Notes under the pieces: model-generated
The model's input: only the letters and a program-made list of their open reading frames with translations
What the model was told of the DNA's origin: nothing
The model's database searches: none
Source of the DNA: Streptomyces longhuiensis
Lineage (GTDB): Bacteria > Actinomycetota > Actinomycetes > Streptomycetales > Streptomycetaceae
Assembly: GCF_020616555.1 (NCBI RefSeq)
Contig: NZ_CP085173.1
Location: 186,001-250,000 of the forward strand
DNA: 64,000 nucleotides
Direction: 5' to 3'
Part shown: positions 17,601-26,555 of the stretch, one piece after another
Position numbering within the stretch: the stretch's first letter is position 1
How the letters are laid out: each line of letters opens with the position of its first letter
Program-made: the position numbers and the translations under genes

Positions 17601-17845
17601 GGTTCTCCAGGCATGATGAGCCGGATCTTGGTCCGGGCGTGGAGAAGACACACACCAGGGCAGGTTGGTTGTACGGAAGACGCTTCGCACGCTGGGCACT
17701 GACCGGAGCGCGGACGGTAGCTGCCCGCCGCAAGGGCACGATGCCGTGTGGGTGCAGCTTCTCTCCAGTGAGCCCCTTCGGTATGGATTCGGGTGCTCGT
17801 CTGATGCGGACGGGTAACGCTGGGCAAGATCGCTGGCTGGCGCCC

Positions 17846-18058
17846 TCACACCTTCTCGAAGACCATGCGAACGACGGTGAAGCGGCCCTCGCGCAGGAAC
17901 CTGAGCGCGGTCTTCTGCTCCCTGATGATGTCTGACACCGCGCTTTCGCCGATGAGTTCCGCTCCGCGTACGTGGTTGGCCTCTGCCTTTTCCAACCAGC
18001 TGCGTACCGTGGCGACGCCGTCGTCAGGGTCGGCGCGCGCCTCCACGATGCTGAACAA
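17846..18058 (-). CDS. Small hypothetical protein, possibly a remnant
   Basis: The frame begins TTG 18058 and reads EARADPDDGVATVRSWLEKA and ESAVSDIIREQKTALRFLRE before ending VVRMVFEKV. The same frame stays open back to the epimerase stop at 18116 with coding-like sequence, but has no ATG or GTG, suggesting loss of the true start. Composition is coding-like. No family recognised. Confidence 0.35.
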   Translation of the reverse strand: MFSIVEARADPDDGVATVRSWLEKAEANHVRGAELIGESAVSDIIREQKTALRFLREGRFTVVRMVFEKV

Positions 18059-18115
18059 TCCGCGGCTGGCTTCGATCAGTTCGTCCCAGGTCGGAAGAAA
18101 GCCGGTCCAGCGCCG

Positions 18116-19102
18116 TCAGCCGAGGGCGTCGAGCAACTCGCGCTCGCGCTGGACGCTGAGGCCTGCGCGCCTTTCCCGGTCCAGTCCCTGCTCGTGTTCC
18201 CAGCGCAGCGTGTCGGCCAGCATCTCCGCCGGGGGCCGGTGACGCAGCCCCGCGGCGCGCGCCGCGGACCCGTCCCGGGCCGACCACCCTTCCCAGCCCG
18301 GCTCGACCAGCCACATCGCCAGCGATTCGGACCCCATGTACTGGGCCACGCCGTTGGCGAGCAGCCACGCCGATTCGGCGGTGACCACCGGACCGGTGTG
18401 CCCGCCGGCGGCGCGGGACAGCTGGATCCACTCTTCGAACGGAACGACCGGGCCGACAGCGTTGTATGTGCCGATGATTCCCGTCTCCGCGCCGTCGAGC
18501 AGCCAGGAGGTGAGGTCCCGCACGTCGACCACCTGAGTCGGCATGGCCGGTGTGTTGGGGACCAGCATCGGTCCTCGCGGGTCGCGTGCGGCGCGGGCGA
18601 CCCAGTAGCCGGAGCGCCCGCTGTGATCGCCCGGGCCGCCGATGAGCCCGGCTCGTGCGATGAGGAGGCGGTCGCCCACAGCGGCCGTCGACGCCTGCTC
18701 GCAGGCAACCTTCGCCTCGCCGTACAACTCGAGGTCGACCTCGCTCCGGTCGGTCGGGGCGAGCAGGGCCGCGGACTCGTCCGCCCCCAGCGTGGCGTGG
18801 GAGGCGTAGGCGTTGCCGGACGAGACATACACCCAGTGGCCGGCCTTGCTGCCCAGCACGTCGAGCGCTCCACGAACGAAGCCTGGCTGCCATGACACCT
18901 CGACGACCGCGTCCCATACCCGGTCGAGCAGGGGCTCGTAGGCCGACGGATCGCGCCGGTCGGCGGCGACCAGTGTCGCTCCGTCCGCGACTTCTCCGCT
19001 CTCGCCACGTGCGAGGCAGGTCACCCGATGGCCGCGTTCGATCGCCTGCCGCGACAGCTCCCGAGCCACCCATGCCGTTCCGCCCAGAACCAGGATCTCC
19101 AT
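18116..19102 (-). CDS. NAD-dependent epimerase/dehydratase family protein
   Basis: A 328-residue extended-SDR protein. It opens [20 protein letters not shown] with the glycine-rich cofactor loop (GGTAWV) and has [10 protein letters not shown], the [13 protein letters not shown] active-site helix with the Tyr-x3-Lys pair, and [23 protein letters not shown] 19102 is chosen over a start four codons upstream because the Rossmann strand begins there; its ribosome site is weak. Members act as reductases or epimerases on nucleotide sugars or small carbonyls. Substrate unknown. Confidence 0.8.
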   Translation of the reverse strand: MEILVLGGTAWVARELSRQAIERGHRVTCLARGESGEVADGATLVAADRRDPSAYEPLLDRVWDAVVEVSWQPGFVRGALDVLGSKAGHWVYVSSGNAYASHATLGADESAALLAPTDRSEVDLELYGEAKVACEQASTAAVGDRLLIARAGLIGGPGDHSGRSGYWVARAARDPRGPMLVPNTPAMPTQVVDVRDLTSWLLDGAETGIIGTYNAVGPVVPFEEWIQLSRAAGGHTGPVVTAESAWLLANGVAQYMGSESLAMWLVEPGWEGWSARDGSAARAAGLRHRPPAEMLADTLRWEHEQGLDRERRAGLSVQRERELLDALG

Positions 19103-19236
19103 ACCGACACACAAGCACCGGGATCACCGCCCGGCCAGGCGGATTCGCTGACAGCAGATGGCCAGCCGCCGGATACGACGACCGGGGACACCCGCGCAGC
19201 CCCTTCGCACCGGCCGTCTGGGACGGCCTGCTGGCG

Positions 19237-19796
19237 ATGGAACAACTGGACCTGGAGCCCTTCGGGTCCGGCTCGGACGGCGACTGGCCCCGCGGCTCGG
19301 GTCTTCCCCTGGGAGTGCTCGCTTCGGTGCAGGCCTACACCACAGACGCAGCCGGCCGTCTTGAGGGCCGAGCCCACTCCCCCGACTGCGCGCACCGACG
19401 CCCACAGCCCGGGGTCCACCACCACGACGAGATCGAGACCATTGAAGAGCGGCTGGGCAGCAAGGAGTTCGACCCGTGCAGCAAGTGCGGCGGGTACGCG
19501 GTGCGCCGCCTCACCGACCTCCAGGTCACCTACTACCGTGCCGCGCACCAGCTGCACGACCTCGCACGGCTCATCCTCACAACTCCTCGACAGCGGGCGG
19601 TCGATACGGAGAAGTTCACCCGGACTCTCGATGAACTCGGCGACCTGAGGTGCGGGCCGCGATGGCGCTGCTGCAGCACTACGCCCGCGTCAAGCGTGAC
19701 CTGTCGGTGGCGGTGCGGGAGTTGGCAGACACATGGCCAGCCGGCTGTCCCTCGAGGAGTGATCACAGCCGCTCCCGTGCACATTCCTGGACATGA
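19237..19796 (+). pseudogene. Frameshifted hypothetical protein with a CxxC knuckle
   Basis: The frame from ATG 19237 (MEQLDLEPFGSGSDGDWPRG) reads well through EFDPCSKCGGYAVRRLTDLQ and TYYRAAHQLHDLARLIL. At 19645 it loses coding character, but the -1 frame continues as EVRAAMALLQHYARVKRDLS and ends with a TGA that overlaps the ATG of the next gene (ATGA at 19793-19796). The overlap shows that the second frame is the natural end, so a single-base deletion near 19646 breaks the gene. Family unknown. Confidence 0.55.
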
Positions 19797-20314
19797 ACTC
19801 CTCTGGCAAGGACGGCAGATCGAGCGTTATACACGAGTGGATCAACAGTTTGGGAGTGCTGTGCGCGGTCGTTCTTTCCGTCATCGCTCTGCATCGCGAT
19901 CAGACGCAACGGGCCAGCGACGAGGAACGGGAGGCGATGAAGGTCAATGTGTACTTGTTGAGTTCCGGGGCTGCGACCGCCGGAGTGATGGTGGAGAACC
20001 AGCAGTCGATCCGCATAGTGGATGTGACCGTTCGGCTTGAGGTGGGCGGCGTGAGCGTCCAACAAGTTCAGTTCGGCGAGGTGCACTCATGCACGCAGGA
20101 CTGGTTCTTGTTTGGTGACCACCAGTCGCAGGTTCGCACTGACGCACTGGTCGTGCTCCAGTTCCGGGACGGATCGGGCCACCGTTGGCAGGTGAAGCCG
20201 GGGCCGGTCCTGAACAAGATCGGCGACAACGAGCCTCGCCGGGACGACTGGGACGAGCTGGTTGCCGCCTGGGGCCTCAAGCGCCAGACCAGCCCCTCCA
20301 GCGGCTGCAGCTAG
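19793..20314 (+). CDS. Membrane-anchored hypothetical protein
   Basis: A 173-residue protein whose ATG 19793 overlaps the stop of the preceding broken gene, implying translational coupling. A short N-terminus is followed by one membrane helix (INSLGVLCAVVLSVIALHRD), a brief basic loop, then a cytosolic or external beta-rich domain VNVYLLSSGAATAGVMVENQ, VTVRLEVGGVSVQQVQFGEV ending LVVLQFRDGSGHRW. No known motif. Because its upstream partner is frameshifted, expression may be reduced. Confidence 0.65.
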   Translation: MNSSGKDGRSSVIHEWINSLGVLCAVVLSVIALHRDQTQRASDEEREAMKVNVYLLSSGAATAGVMVENQQSIRIVDVTVRLEVGGVSVQQVQFGEVHSCTQDWFLFGDHQSQVRTDALVVLQFRDGSGHRWQVKPGPVLNKIGDNEPRRDDWDELVAAWGLKRQTSPSSGCS

Positions 20315-20535
20315 CACCCGCCCACACCACAGCCCTCACGGAGCGGCGAGTGGCGTGATCAAGCCGTCGACCCTGAACTCGACAGCAGGTGCCCGACGCG
20401 TCACTACGCTCACGAATCTCAGCCAGCCAAAGGAGCCCCTGTCGGAGAGGGCGGCCGCGACGGCGTGCACGACGACCAGACTCACTTGCCCAACTTCCTT
20501 CAACTCCTCGCTCCGGGCGAAGAGCCCGACGGTGC

Positions 20536-20736
20536 TTAGTCCCGTGACGGAACCCGGGCGGCCAGGTTCATGAGCAAGGTGCGGGCCAGCTCAGCATTAG
20601 CAGGGGTGTGGTTCGCGACCGCCGCCAGGATCTCCAGCACGTCCTGCGCCTCCCCCACCGTCAGCAGGGGGAGTAGGGCGGCCGGCGGCTCGGGCACCGC
20701 GAAGTCGGTAGAACAGTCGAGCGCGAGATCATCCAT
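20536..20736 (-). CDS. Small hypothetical protein, 66 residues
   Basis: ATG 20736 opens MDDLALDCSTDFAVPEPPAA and continues LTVGEAQDVLEILAAVANHT, PANAELARTLLMNLAARVPS, a compact helical protein with good codon-position bias. There is no clear ribosome site. Plausible but unproven. Confidence 0.4.
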   Translation of the reverse strand: MDDLALDCSTDFAVPEPPAALLPLLTVGEAQDVLEILAAVANHTPANAELARTLLMNLAARVPSRD

Positions 20737-20808
20737 GAACGGGTCAACGGCACGTTATTGAAGAGGTTACGGAGGCCCGCTGTTCAGCCTGAGGGAACGC
20801 AGTGACCC

Positions 20809-21264
20809 TTACTCATCCATGTCGTCGATGTGTTCCTGCAAGACGCATGCAATTGCCTGTGTGTCACCGGAGGAGGGAATCTGGCCGTAATCAGTGGCCC
20901 CTTGGTCTAGCGCCAAATCGCTTGTGAAGTAGACGAGATCAGGCGATGGTGCGTAGAAGTCACGAATCCATCGGGCAAGGACGGCGGCCTCCGCGGCAGA
21001 CGCCGTCAGAGCCAAAACGGAACCGACCTTCGGGTACGGCATCGTCACGAGCCCCTCGAGCCATGCGCCACCGCCCAAGGGAATCTCGATCCGCAGAGCG
21101 TCGGACGGGTGGGGGCCGAGTTCGCCCTCGCGGGTTGCCGAGGCTCCAGGGAAGGCCTGGAGCAAACCATTGGCGAAAACGTCGAGGTCGAGGTTCCAGG
21201 CGGCAGCGTTGTCCACGGGCGCAGCGAAACTGAACGTGACGCGGCGCGCTGCTTCGTCGCTCAT
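20809..21264 (-). CDS. Hypothetical protein
   Basis: A 151-residue acidic protein from ATG 21264. It has a beta-strand start (RRVTFSFAAPVDNAAAWNLD), a hydrophobic middle GSVLALTASAAEAAVLARWI and an end LVYFTSDLALDQGATDYGQI. It begins 14 bp after a 60-codon frame on the same strand and may be the second gene of a small operon. Size, acidity and isolation resemble immunity-type proteins, but there is no motif to support that. Confidence 0.6.
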   Translation of the reverse strand: MSDEAARRVTFSFAAPVDNAAAWNLDLDVFANGLLQAFPGASATREGELGPHPSDALRIEIPLGGGAWLEGLVTMPYPKVGSVLALTASAAEAAVLARWIRDFYAPSPDLVYFTSDLALDQGATDYGQIPSSGDTQAIACVLQEHIDDMDE

Positions 21265-21278
21265 GAGGGGTTGGTGTC

Positions 21279-21461
21279 CTACGGTACGTATCGTGCGTTG
21301 CCGTTGACCCCGCTCATGGCCATCATGCTCTGCCTGTAGGGGGCGGCAGGCTTGTCATTGGTGATGATCTCAAATCCGCGAATCTCGTCATCGCGTGGAT
21401 CGGCGAGAGCGGCGGCTCTTCGCCACGCCTCAACCGGGACTGGTTTCACCCGCAGCATCAC
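21279..21461 (-). CDS. Short hypothetical protein or gene tail
   Basis: Sixty residues beginning MMLRVKPVPVEAWRRAAALA and containing DDEIRGFEIITNDKPAAPYR. It ends 14 bp before the 151-residue gene and looks co-transcribed. It could be the tail of a larger lost gene, because the region upstream is cut by a convergent secreted nuclease gene. Confidence 0.35.
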   Translation of the reverse strand: MMLRVKPVPVEAWRRAAALADPRDDEIRGFEIITNDKPAAPYRQSMMAMSGVNGNARYVP

Positions 21462-21589
21462 GCAGCTTGCGGCTGTATGACGGGCTGACTATCCCCACTC
21501 GCGAGTGAATAGCCCCGTCGTGGCATCGACTCGGCGGCCAGCATCCCGCTACGAAGGACCTGACCCGTTCTTGATCTTCGAGGAGCTTC

Positions 21590-22273
21590 GTGCGCACCTT
21601 CGCCCGCACTGCCGCCCTGCTCACCGCCATCGCCGCGCTCGCCATCCCGACCGCCACCACAGCCCAGGCCGCGCCCGGGCCGTTCGGCAGCCCCGGCGAC
21701 ATCATCACCACCCCGCTCCAGTACGCGTTGAAGGCCCTGCCCATCGCGGACGAGGACCGTACTGGCTACCAGCGCACCAGCTTCAAGCACTGGATCGACG
21801 CCGACAAAGACGGCTGCAACACCCGCGCCGAAGTTCTCAAGGCCGAAGCATTCATGACCCCCGAGCAGCGACCGAACTGCAAGCTCACCGGCGGGCGCTG
21901 GTACTCCGAGTACGACGACCTATACATCGACGGCGCGAGCGGCCTCGACGTAGACCACCGCGTCCCGCTCGCCGAAGCCTGGGACTCCGGCGCCTCCAAC
22001 TGGACCGCGGCCGAACGCCAGGCCTACGCCAACGACCTCGGCGATGACCGCGCACTGATCGCCGTGTCCGCGAAGTCGAACCGCAGCAAGGCCGATCAAG
22101 ACCCGTCGACCTGGATGCCGCCCGCGGCAAGCGACCACTGCGACTACGCGCGGGACTGGATCGTCGTGAAGGTGCGCTGGCAGCTCGCCATTGACCCCGC
22201 TGAGCGAGCCGCACTCTCGGAGGGCTTGACCCACTGCCCCAACGCCCCAGTACACGTCACCCTCGCGCGATAA
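21590..22273 (+). CDS. Secreted HNH-family endonuclease (DUF1524-like)
   Basis: A 227-residue precursor starting GTG 21590 behind AGGAG at 21581-21585. A signal peptide TAALLTAIAALAIPTATTAQ ends at AAPG. The nuclease part has KHWIDADKDGCNTRAEVLKA, the metal-site strand LDVDHRVPLAEAWDSGASNW with the catalytic His, and LIAVSAKSNRSKADQDPSTW as the second half of the beta-beta-alpha metal fold. Proteins of this family are common exported nucleases of Streptomyces and may serve nutrient scavenging or DNA clearance. Stand-alone gene. Confidence 0.88.
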   Translation: MRTFARTAALLTAIAALAIPTATTAQAAPGPFGSPGDIITTPLQYALKALPIADEDRTGYQRTSFKHWIDADKDGCNTRAEVLKAEAFMTPEQRPNCKLTGGRWYSEYDDLYIDGASGLDVDHRVPLAEAWDSGASNWTAAERQAYANDLGDDRALIAVSAKSNRSKADQDPSTWMPPAASDHCDYARDWIVVKVRWQLAIDPAERAALSEGLTHCPNAPVHVTLAR

Positions 22274-22406
22274 CGGCATCACCAACCGACAAAGCCCCTG
22301 ATGGCGATTCATGAAAATCCCCAGGCTCGATCTTCGGCCCCCACTTCATTGATCGTTTGACCGTGAGGGGGGCAGGCCGCCCGGGGACGGTGGGGGCGCA
22401 CCTTCG

Positions 22407-22913
22407 TCAATGGCCGTCTGCTGGTCCGCCCTGATGCCAGGCGTAGATACGGACGCGGTCGAGGTGGAGTTCATTGGGGCCTATGCAGTCGGCGGCCCAG
22501 GTGGCCAGGCGAGAGCCGCAGAAGCAGGCCAGGTTGGGGCCGTGCGCGCCGGTGGGACCGCAGCACCCGAGCCAGTTGTCCCCGAGTGTGAAGGGTTCGA
22601 GGTGTGGCAGAACGTCGTCTGGGTGGACGATGAAACTGTCACGCCATCCGGCTGACACCGTGGCCCCAGTGCCGGCTCGCAGCAGCTCGCGCCCGCCGCT
22701 GCGGGCGCGGCGGCGGGATGCAGCGGCGATGACGAACGGGGCGCCCCACGGGTCGGGGTCGACGGCGTAGCGTCCGCGGGGGACGGTGGAGCGAGCCCGA
22801 CCGGTCTTCTTGTCCCGGCCCTGATCTGGGTCATCGACGTCCGGAACAATCGGGAGCGCCACCAGGTCCCCGGTGAGCGCGGTCCCGCACTTGGCGCAGT
22901 AGAAGACGGTCAC
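22407..22913 (-). CDS. Hypothetical zinc-ribbon protein
   Basis: A 168-residue protein starting MTVFYCAKCGTALTGDLVAL, with a CxxC knuckle at residues 6-9 and a second Cys cluster in GDNWLGCCGPTGAHGPNLAC followed by FCGSRLATWAADC, enough for one or two zinc sites. Middle section is basic and Gly-rich. It ends EADCIGPNELHLDRV-like sequence and YAWHQGGPADGH. Same strand as, and 310 bp downstream of, the Tap-like operon, so read-through from it is possible. No family name. Confidence 0.65.
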   Translation of the reverse strand: MTVFYCAKCGTALTGDLVALPIVPDVDDPDQGRDKKTGRARSTVPRGRYAVDPDPWGAPFVIAAASRRRARSGGRELLRAGTGATVSAGWRDSFIVHPDDVLPHLEPFTLGDNWLGCCGPTGAHGPNLACFCGSRLATWAADCIGPNELHLDRVRIYAWHQGGPADGH

Positions 22914-23222
22914 ACGTCGGGTTTTACCGTGTACCAGGCCGGACCGTCACGCGGAATCTGGCTGGCTGACAGGGGCGAATCCTGCCCGACAGCCCGCCAC
23001 AGGCCAGCACACGCAGGTGGGGAATCAGGGTGAGTAGGTCTGGCCCGTCCCCGCGCACAGGGTGGGGAATTTCAAGGAGCCTCATCAGCCTTGCCAGCCG
23101 CACTCAGCGGCCTGGCGCCGCCGGGGCCAAGGGCGGTCAGCGACGTGGGTGAGCTGGCTTGCGGCCGTCTGGACGGCAGCGAGCCAGCCTTCACCGAAGT
23201 CGGCGCTCCTGCCGGCGGGCGC
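22914..23222. other. No gene seen
   Basis: Short GC-rich spacer between the zinc-ribbon gene and the Tap-like operon. No frame or hairpin stands out. Confidence 0.35.
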
Positions 23223-23420
23223 TTATGTGCCCAGCGCGGATACGTCGACGTGGGCGCCTTCCAGGACCCCGGCCTTGATCACCGCCAGGAGGTGCTGTAT
23301 CTCCTGCGGCCTTGCGCCCGTGGTTTCAAGGAGATCTGACACACGGCGCTGTCCGCTTGCGGCTGCCTTTGCGTGCACGGTGATGAGCGGTAAGGCGGGC
23401 TCTTCAGGGCTGGTGCTCAT
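23223..23420 (-). CDS. Small protein, third gene of the Tap-like operon
   Basis: ATG 23420 lies 22 bp after the stop of the Tpg-like gene, so it is probably co-transcribed. The 65 residues read MSTSPEEPALPLITVHAKAA, SGQRRVSDLLETTGARPQEI and HLLAVIKAGVLEGAHVDVSA, a short helical protein with no recognised motif. The spacing and coding bias suggest a real gene whose role is tied to the two upstream genes. Confidence 0.55.
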   Translation of the reverse strand: MSTSPEEPALPLITVHAKAAASGQRRVSDLLETTGARPQEIQHLLAVIKAGVLEGAHVDVSALGT

Positions 23421-23442
23421 ACGCGGTTTCCCTGTGGGGTTC

Positions 23443-24015
23443 TTACCTGAGCTCGACGGAGTAGCTGGTTCCGTCGAACTCCCATCCGTCGGAGCCTCCA
23501 CCGATGTCCAGTTCGATGACGTCGTCGATGAAGTGGTCCTCCATCTCGTCGTCGGTGAGCTCGCCGGCCATCCAGAGCGCCTCGATGTCGTTCCAGTCGC
23601 CCTGTCGGCCGTCGATCCGCAGGGGCGCGGCTTCTCGTGTTCCGCGCTCGCGCCGGTCACGGCCGGTGGTGACATAGCCGCTGATCTCGAAATCGCCACT
23701 CTTGATGTGGGCGGGGATCGGGTCGGCGGGGACGATGGCGACGTTCTCGTAGGCGGTGTGGATGAGGTCGCGGTAGCTGCGGCGGACGTTGTATTCCGGG
23801 TCGGACAGCCAGTTGAGAAGCGTCTTGACGGTCACGTCGAGCCCGGCTTCGTCCAGTGCCTGGTAACCGCGGTGGGTTCCGGTGAGCTGGGAGAGCTGGG
23901 CGTGCCAGTGCTTGGCGTTGTAGGACGACAGCCTGTGGCGGGGGGTGACCTGGGCGCGCAGGAGGTCGTTGAGTGCGGCGCCCAGGGACTCTCCATGGCC
24001 GGTGGGGCCGGCCAT
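23443..24015 (-). CDS. Tpg-like candidate terminal protein (HTH plus acidic C-terminus)
   Basis: A 190-residue protein whose ATG shares one base with the upstream stop (TGATG), so it is coupled to the Tap-like gene. It has a helix-turn-helix-like part YQALDEAGLDVTVKTLLNWL, then IKSGDFEISGYVTTGRDRRE and a helical tail WNDIEALWMAGELTDDEMED with a strongly acidic end FIDDVIELDIG. Length, the HTH followed by a FEI-type strand, and the acidic AG-rich tail match the general layout of Streptomyces telomere terminal proteins (Tpg, about 185 residues) encoded directly after tap. Direct sequence identity is low, so this is an inference; a DNA-binding regulator is the alternative. Confidence 0.5.
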   Translation of the reverse strand: MAGPTGHGESLGAALNDLLRAQVTPRHRLSSYNAKHWHAQLSQLTGTHRGYQALDEAGLDVTVKTLLNWLSDPEYNVRRSYRDLIHTAYENVAIVPADPIPAHIKSGDFEISGYVTTGRDRRERGTREAAPLRIDGRQGDWNDIEALWMAGELTDDEMEDHFIDDVIELDIGGGSDGWEFDGTSYSVELR

Positions 24016-26555
24016 CAGTCGTCACCCTCGGGAATCATTTGGCCGGGTTCGATGAACTTGGCCTTGACCTCGCCGAATCCGGTCCCGATCCGGTATGTGG
24101 CGGGCGGGGTGCCGGGGAGTGTCCAGAAGACGGCTGCGTCGACGTTGCGCAATGCGATCAGTTTGTGGCCCTCCTGGACGGCCTTGAAGGCGCCGACCCA
24201 GTGGCGGACTGAGGCCTCGGCGACCATGCTCATGCGCCAGTCCGGCCGCCAGAACGGGGAGCGCTGTTCCTGGCGCTTGGGCCACAGCAGGCGCAGCGCG
24301 ATGGACAGCCGCGTCTTGTACGCCTTGTACGGGTCGCCGCCAACCTGCACGAGCTCGGTACGTGCTTCCTTGGCTGCTTCGTAGAAGGGCTTGAACAGGG
24401 ACTCGTTGTACTTCCCCGTCCAGGAGTCGTGGATGGTCGGCATCGCGGCGAGGTGGCCTTCGCGGACGAGCCGCAGAAGCAGCTTGATGTGCGGGGTGGT
24501 GACCCACACGTGGCCCTGTTCGTCGGGCCGGTCGATGATCCGCCCCAGCGGGTGCGGCATGTCCGTGCGCGGCCATTCCGGGATGTCGATGAGGTAGATG
24601 CCGGCATGGGTCTTGTCGAAAGCCTCGAGGGGACCGGTGTGCACCAGCTTGTTCGGGGCGAGCGGAACGCCCGAACACGCCGACGGGTAGGAGCCGTTGC
24701 GGTCGATCAGGCACAGCACCCCCTCACCGAACACGTCGGACGGCACTACGAGTTGATCTCGCCGGACGCGCTTTCCGTCCTTCTCCCGGGTGTAGGGCAC
24801 CCGTGTGCTGGTGGCGTCGGGGTGGACCCAGCGCGGCTCGCCGTCCATGCGCTCACTGATCAGTGGCCATGGAGCGCTCTCCCGTTCCTCGAGGCGGATG
24901 ACCTTGATCGGATGCATCTTCGAGCGGGCGACCGCCTCCTTGAGAAGCTTCAGCGCAGGGAAGGGCGCGCTCTCCGGCTCGTCTTCCTCGTCCCCCGGTT
25001 GAAGCTCCACTTCTGCTTCGGCGTCGTCTTCGCCGTCCGGAACGGGTTCGTTGTCGATGGCGGGCTGGGCGACGGCGGGCTCCCCGGTGGTCCGATCGGA
25101 CACAGCGGTGTTGTAGGCCTTCAGCGCGTCGGCGAGTCGACGTCCGTCGGCGTCGTCCGGCAGCTGCTGCGCCGTCGAAGCTGTCTCGGCCAGCTCAGGC
25201 CCGAGGTCGGCCAGGGCTTCCTGGTCGGCGCTTGCCAGCGCGGCACGCAGCGCGGCCAGTACGCGCGTGACGGAGGCTGGCAGCCCTTGCCGGGCGCCGG
25301 ACGTGTAGGGAAGGGCTGCTTCGGCCAACTCCCGTTCCGTGGCGCTGCCCAGACGCTTCGCGGGTTCTTCCGCGGCCGTGCGGGCGGCGGGGGCCATACC
25401 GGCGTCGAGGAAGCGGGCGTGCAGCAGATCGGGGGTCAGGTACGCGGAGCCGATCGCGCCGAAGTCCCGCTCCGAGACTGTCACCTGAACCTTGGAGGAG
25501 TCCTCGGTCGGTGCGAGCGTCAGCGTGACGTCGGCGTCCAGGAGCCCCAGAAGTGTGGGATCGGCGCTGTCCACGATAGCGAGTACCGGCACGTGCAGGC
25601 TGCGAGCAAGGGAGGCCAGAACCTGGGAGGCGTCCGGGAGACGGTCACCGGACAGGGGAAGCCGGGCGTTGTGGGCGGCCTGGAGGCGGTCCACGACCAC
25701 GAGGGCCAGGTCCTCGACATGAGGGGCGGTCTCCGCGATCGCCTCAGCGGTCAGGTCACTGCCGTCGTCGATGAGCAGCACGGAGGCTTTCTGGCGGAGC
25801 TGTTCGGCGAATTGCTGCTCGTGCTCGGTGAGGCGGCCCTGCTTGAGGCGCGGGTAGTCGCCGCCGGTCTCGGCGGCGAGGATCCTGCGGAAGATGTCGG
25901 CTCGGCTCGGCCCCGACGCCGCATACAGGACCTTGCGGCTGTCGATGAGCGCGGTCTTCCTGGCGGCCGACAGCCCCAACAGACTTCCGCCGCCGGCTGG
26001 GGGTGCTGCGACGAGTGTCAGCAGGCCCGGCTGCAGACCGCCCGTTGCGGCATCCAGGCCGGGCAGCCCGAACGTGGGGCCGCCGGCGGGGCCGGAGCTG
26101 AGCGCGGCGCCGATGGCATCGCCCAGCGTGGCGAGCCTGCGGGGCGCTGGGCTGTCCTGGTTTTGTGGGCTGTTCACCGCACCTCCTGCGGGCACCGCGC
26201 CAGCGTGCGCGGTCGTGTCGGACGAGGGGGTACCTGACGGAGTGTCGGCAGGGAGCAGCACCGCGACCGGTGTGTTGCCCCGTCGGAGCACCTGCGGCTG
26301 GCCCTGAGCTGCCAGCGTGATGAGGTCGCCGAAGTCTTTCTGTGCGGCGCTCAGTGCGTGGGACGGGAATGCGTCGGCCTTCCGCGCCGCCGGAAGCCGG
26401 TCGAGCGGCGCCAGCAGGACGCATTCCTGCTTCCTCTGACCCTTGCAGATCCGGGTCGTGCGCCCGTCTTCCTGGGCGCGCTTGGCCAAGGCATAGAGGG
26501 CGTTGCGTGCCGCGGTCGCGTTCATCGCGCCCTCTTCGTGCACCGGCTGATTCAC
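24015..26555 (-). CDS. Tap-like protein: Phd-like repeats, RecA/DnaB-like ATPase and polymerase-like palm
   Basis: An 846-residue multidomain protein (GTG 26555 after GGAGGG; ATG 26525 is an alternative). Residues 11-110 hold two Phd/YefM-like units, the second as FGDLITLAAQGQPQVLRRGN then TPVAVLLPAD. Residues about 165-400 resemble a DnaB/RecA core (FGLPGLDAATGGLQPGLLTL, ALVVVDRLQAAHNARLPLSG) but the P-loop reads APPAGGGS. After an acidic linker, residues 600-830 carry a polymerase-like palm: motif A-like IDRNGSYPSA near 617 and motif C-like RNVDAAVFW near 804, separated by WRPDWRMSMVAEASVRHWV. The order and spacing of that last part match my recollection of telomere-associated Tap proteins. 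First gene of a three-gene operon. Confidence 0.6.
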   Translation of the reverse strand: MNQPVHEEGAMNATAARNALYALAKRAQEDGRTTRICKGQRKQECVLLAPLDRLPAARKADAFPSHALSAAQKDFGDLITLAAQGQPQVLRRGNTPVAVLLPADTPSGTPSSDTTAHAGAVPAGGAVNSPQNQDSPAPRRLATLGDAIGAALSSGPAGGPTFGLPGLDAATGGLQPGLLTLVAAPPAGGGSLLGLSAARKTALIDSRKVLYAASGPSRADIFRRILAAETGGDYPRLKQGRLTEHEQQFAEQLRQKASVLLIDDGSDLTAEAIAETAPHVEDLALVVVDRLQAAHNARLPLSGDRLPDASQVLASLARSLHVPVLAIVDSADPTLLGLLDADVTLTLAPTEDSSKVQVTVSERDFGAIGSAYLTPDLLHARFLDAGMAPAARTAAEEPAKRLGSATERELAEAALPYTSGARQGLPASVTRVLAALRAALASADQEALADLGPELAETASTAQQLPDDADGRRLADALKAYNTAVSDRTTGEPAVAQPAIDNEPVPDGEDDAEAEVELQPGDEEDEPESAPFPALKLLKEAVARSKMHPIKVIRLEERESAPWPLISERMDGEPRWVHPDATSTRVPYTREKDGKRVRRDQLVVPSDVFGEGVLCLIDRNGSYPSACSGVPLAPNKLVHTGPLEAFDKTHAGIYLIDIPEWPRTDMPHPLGRIIDRPDEQGHVWVTTPHIKLLLRLVREGHLAAMPTIHDSWTGKYNESLFKPFYEAAKEARTELVQVGGDPYKAYKTRLSIALRLLWPKRQEQRSPFWRPDWRMSMVAEASVRHWVGAFKAVQEGHKLIALRNVDAAVFWTLPGTPPATYRIGTGFGEVKAKFIEPGQMIPEGDD

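Noticed and set aside
24429..26237. A 602-codon open frame on the plus strand
   Set aside because: It is the antisense of the Tap-like gene; no ribosome site, and the minus frame has all the domain motifs.
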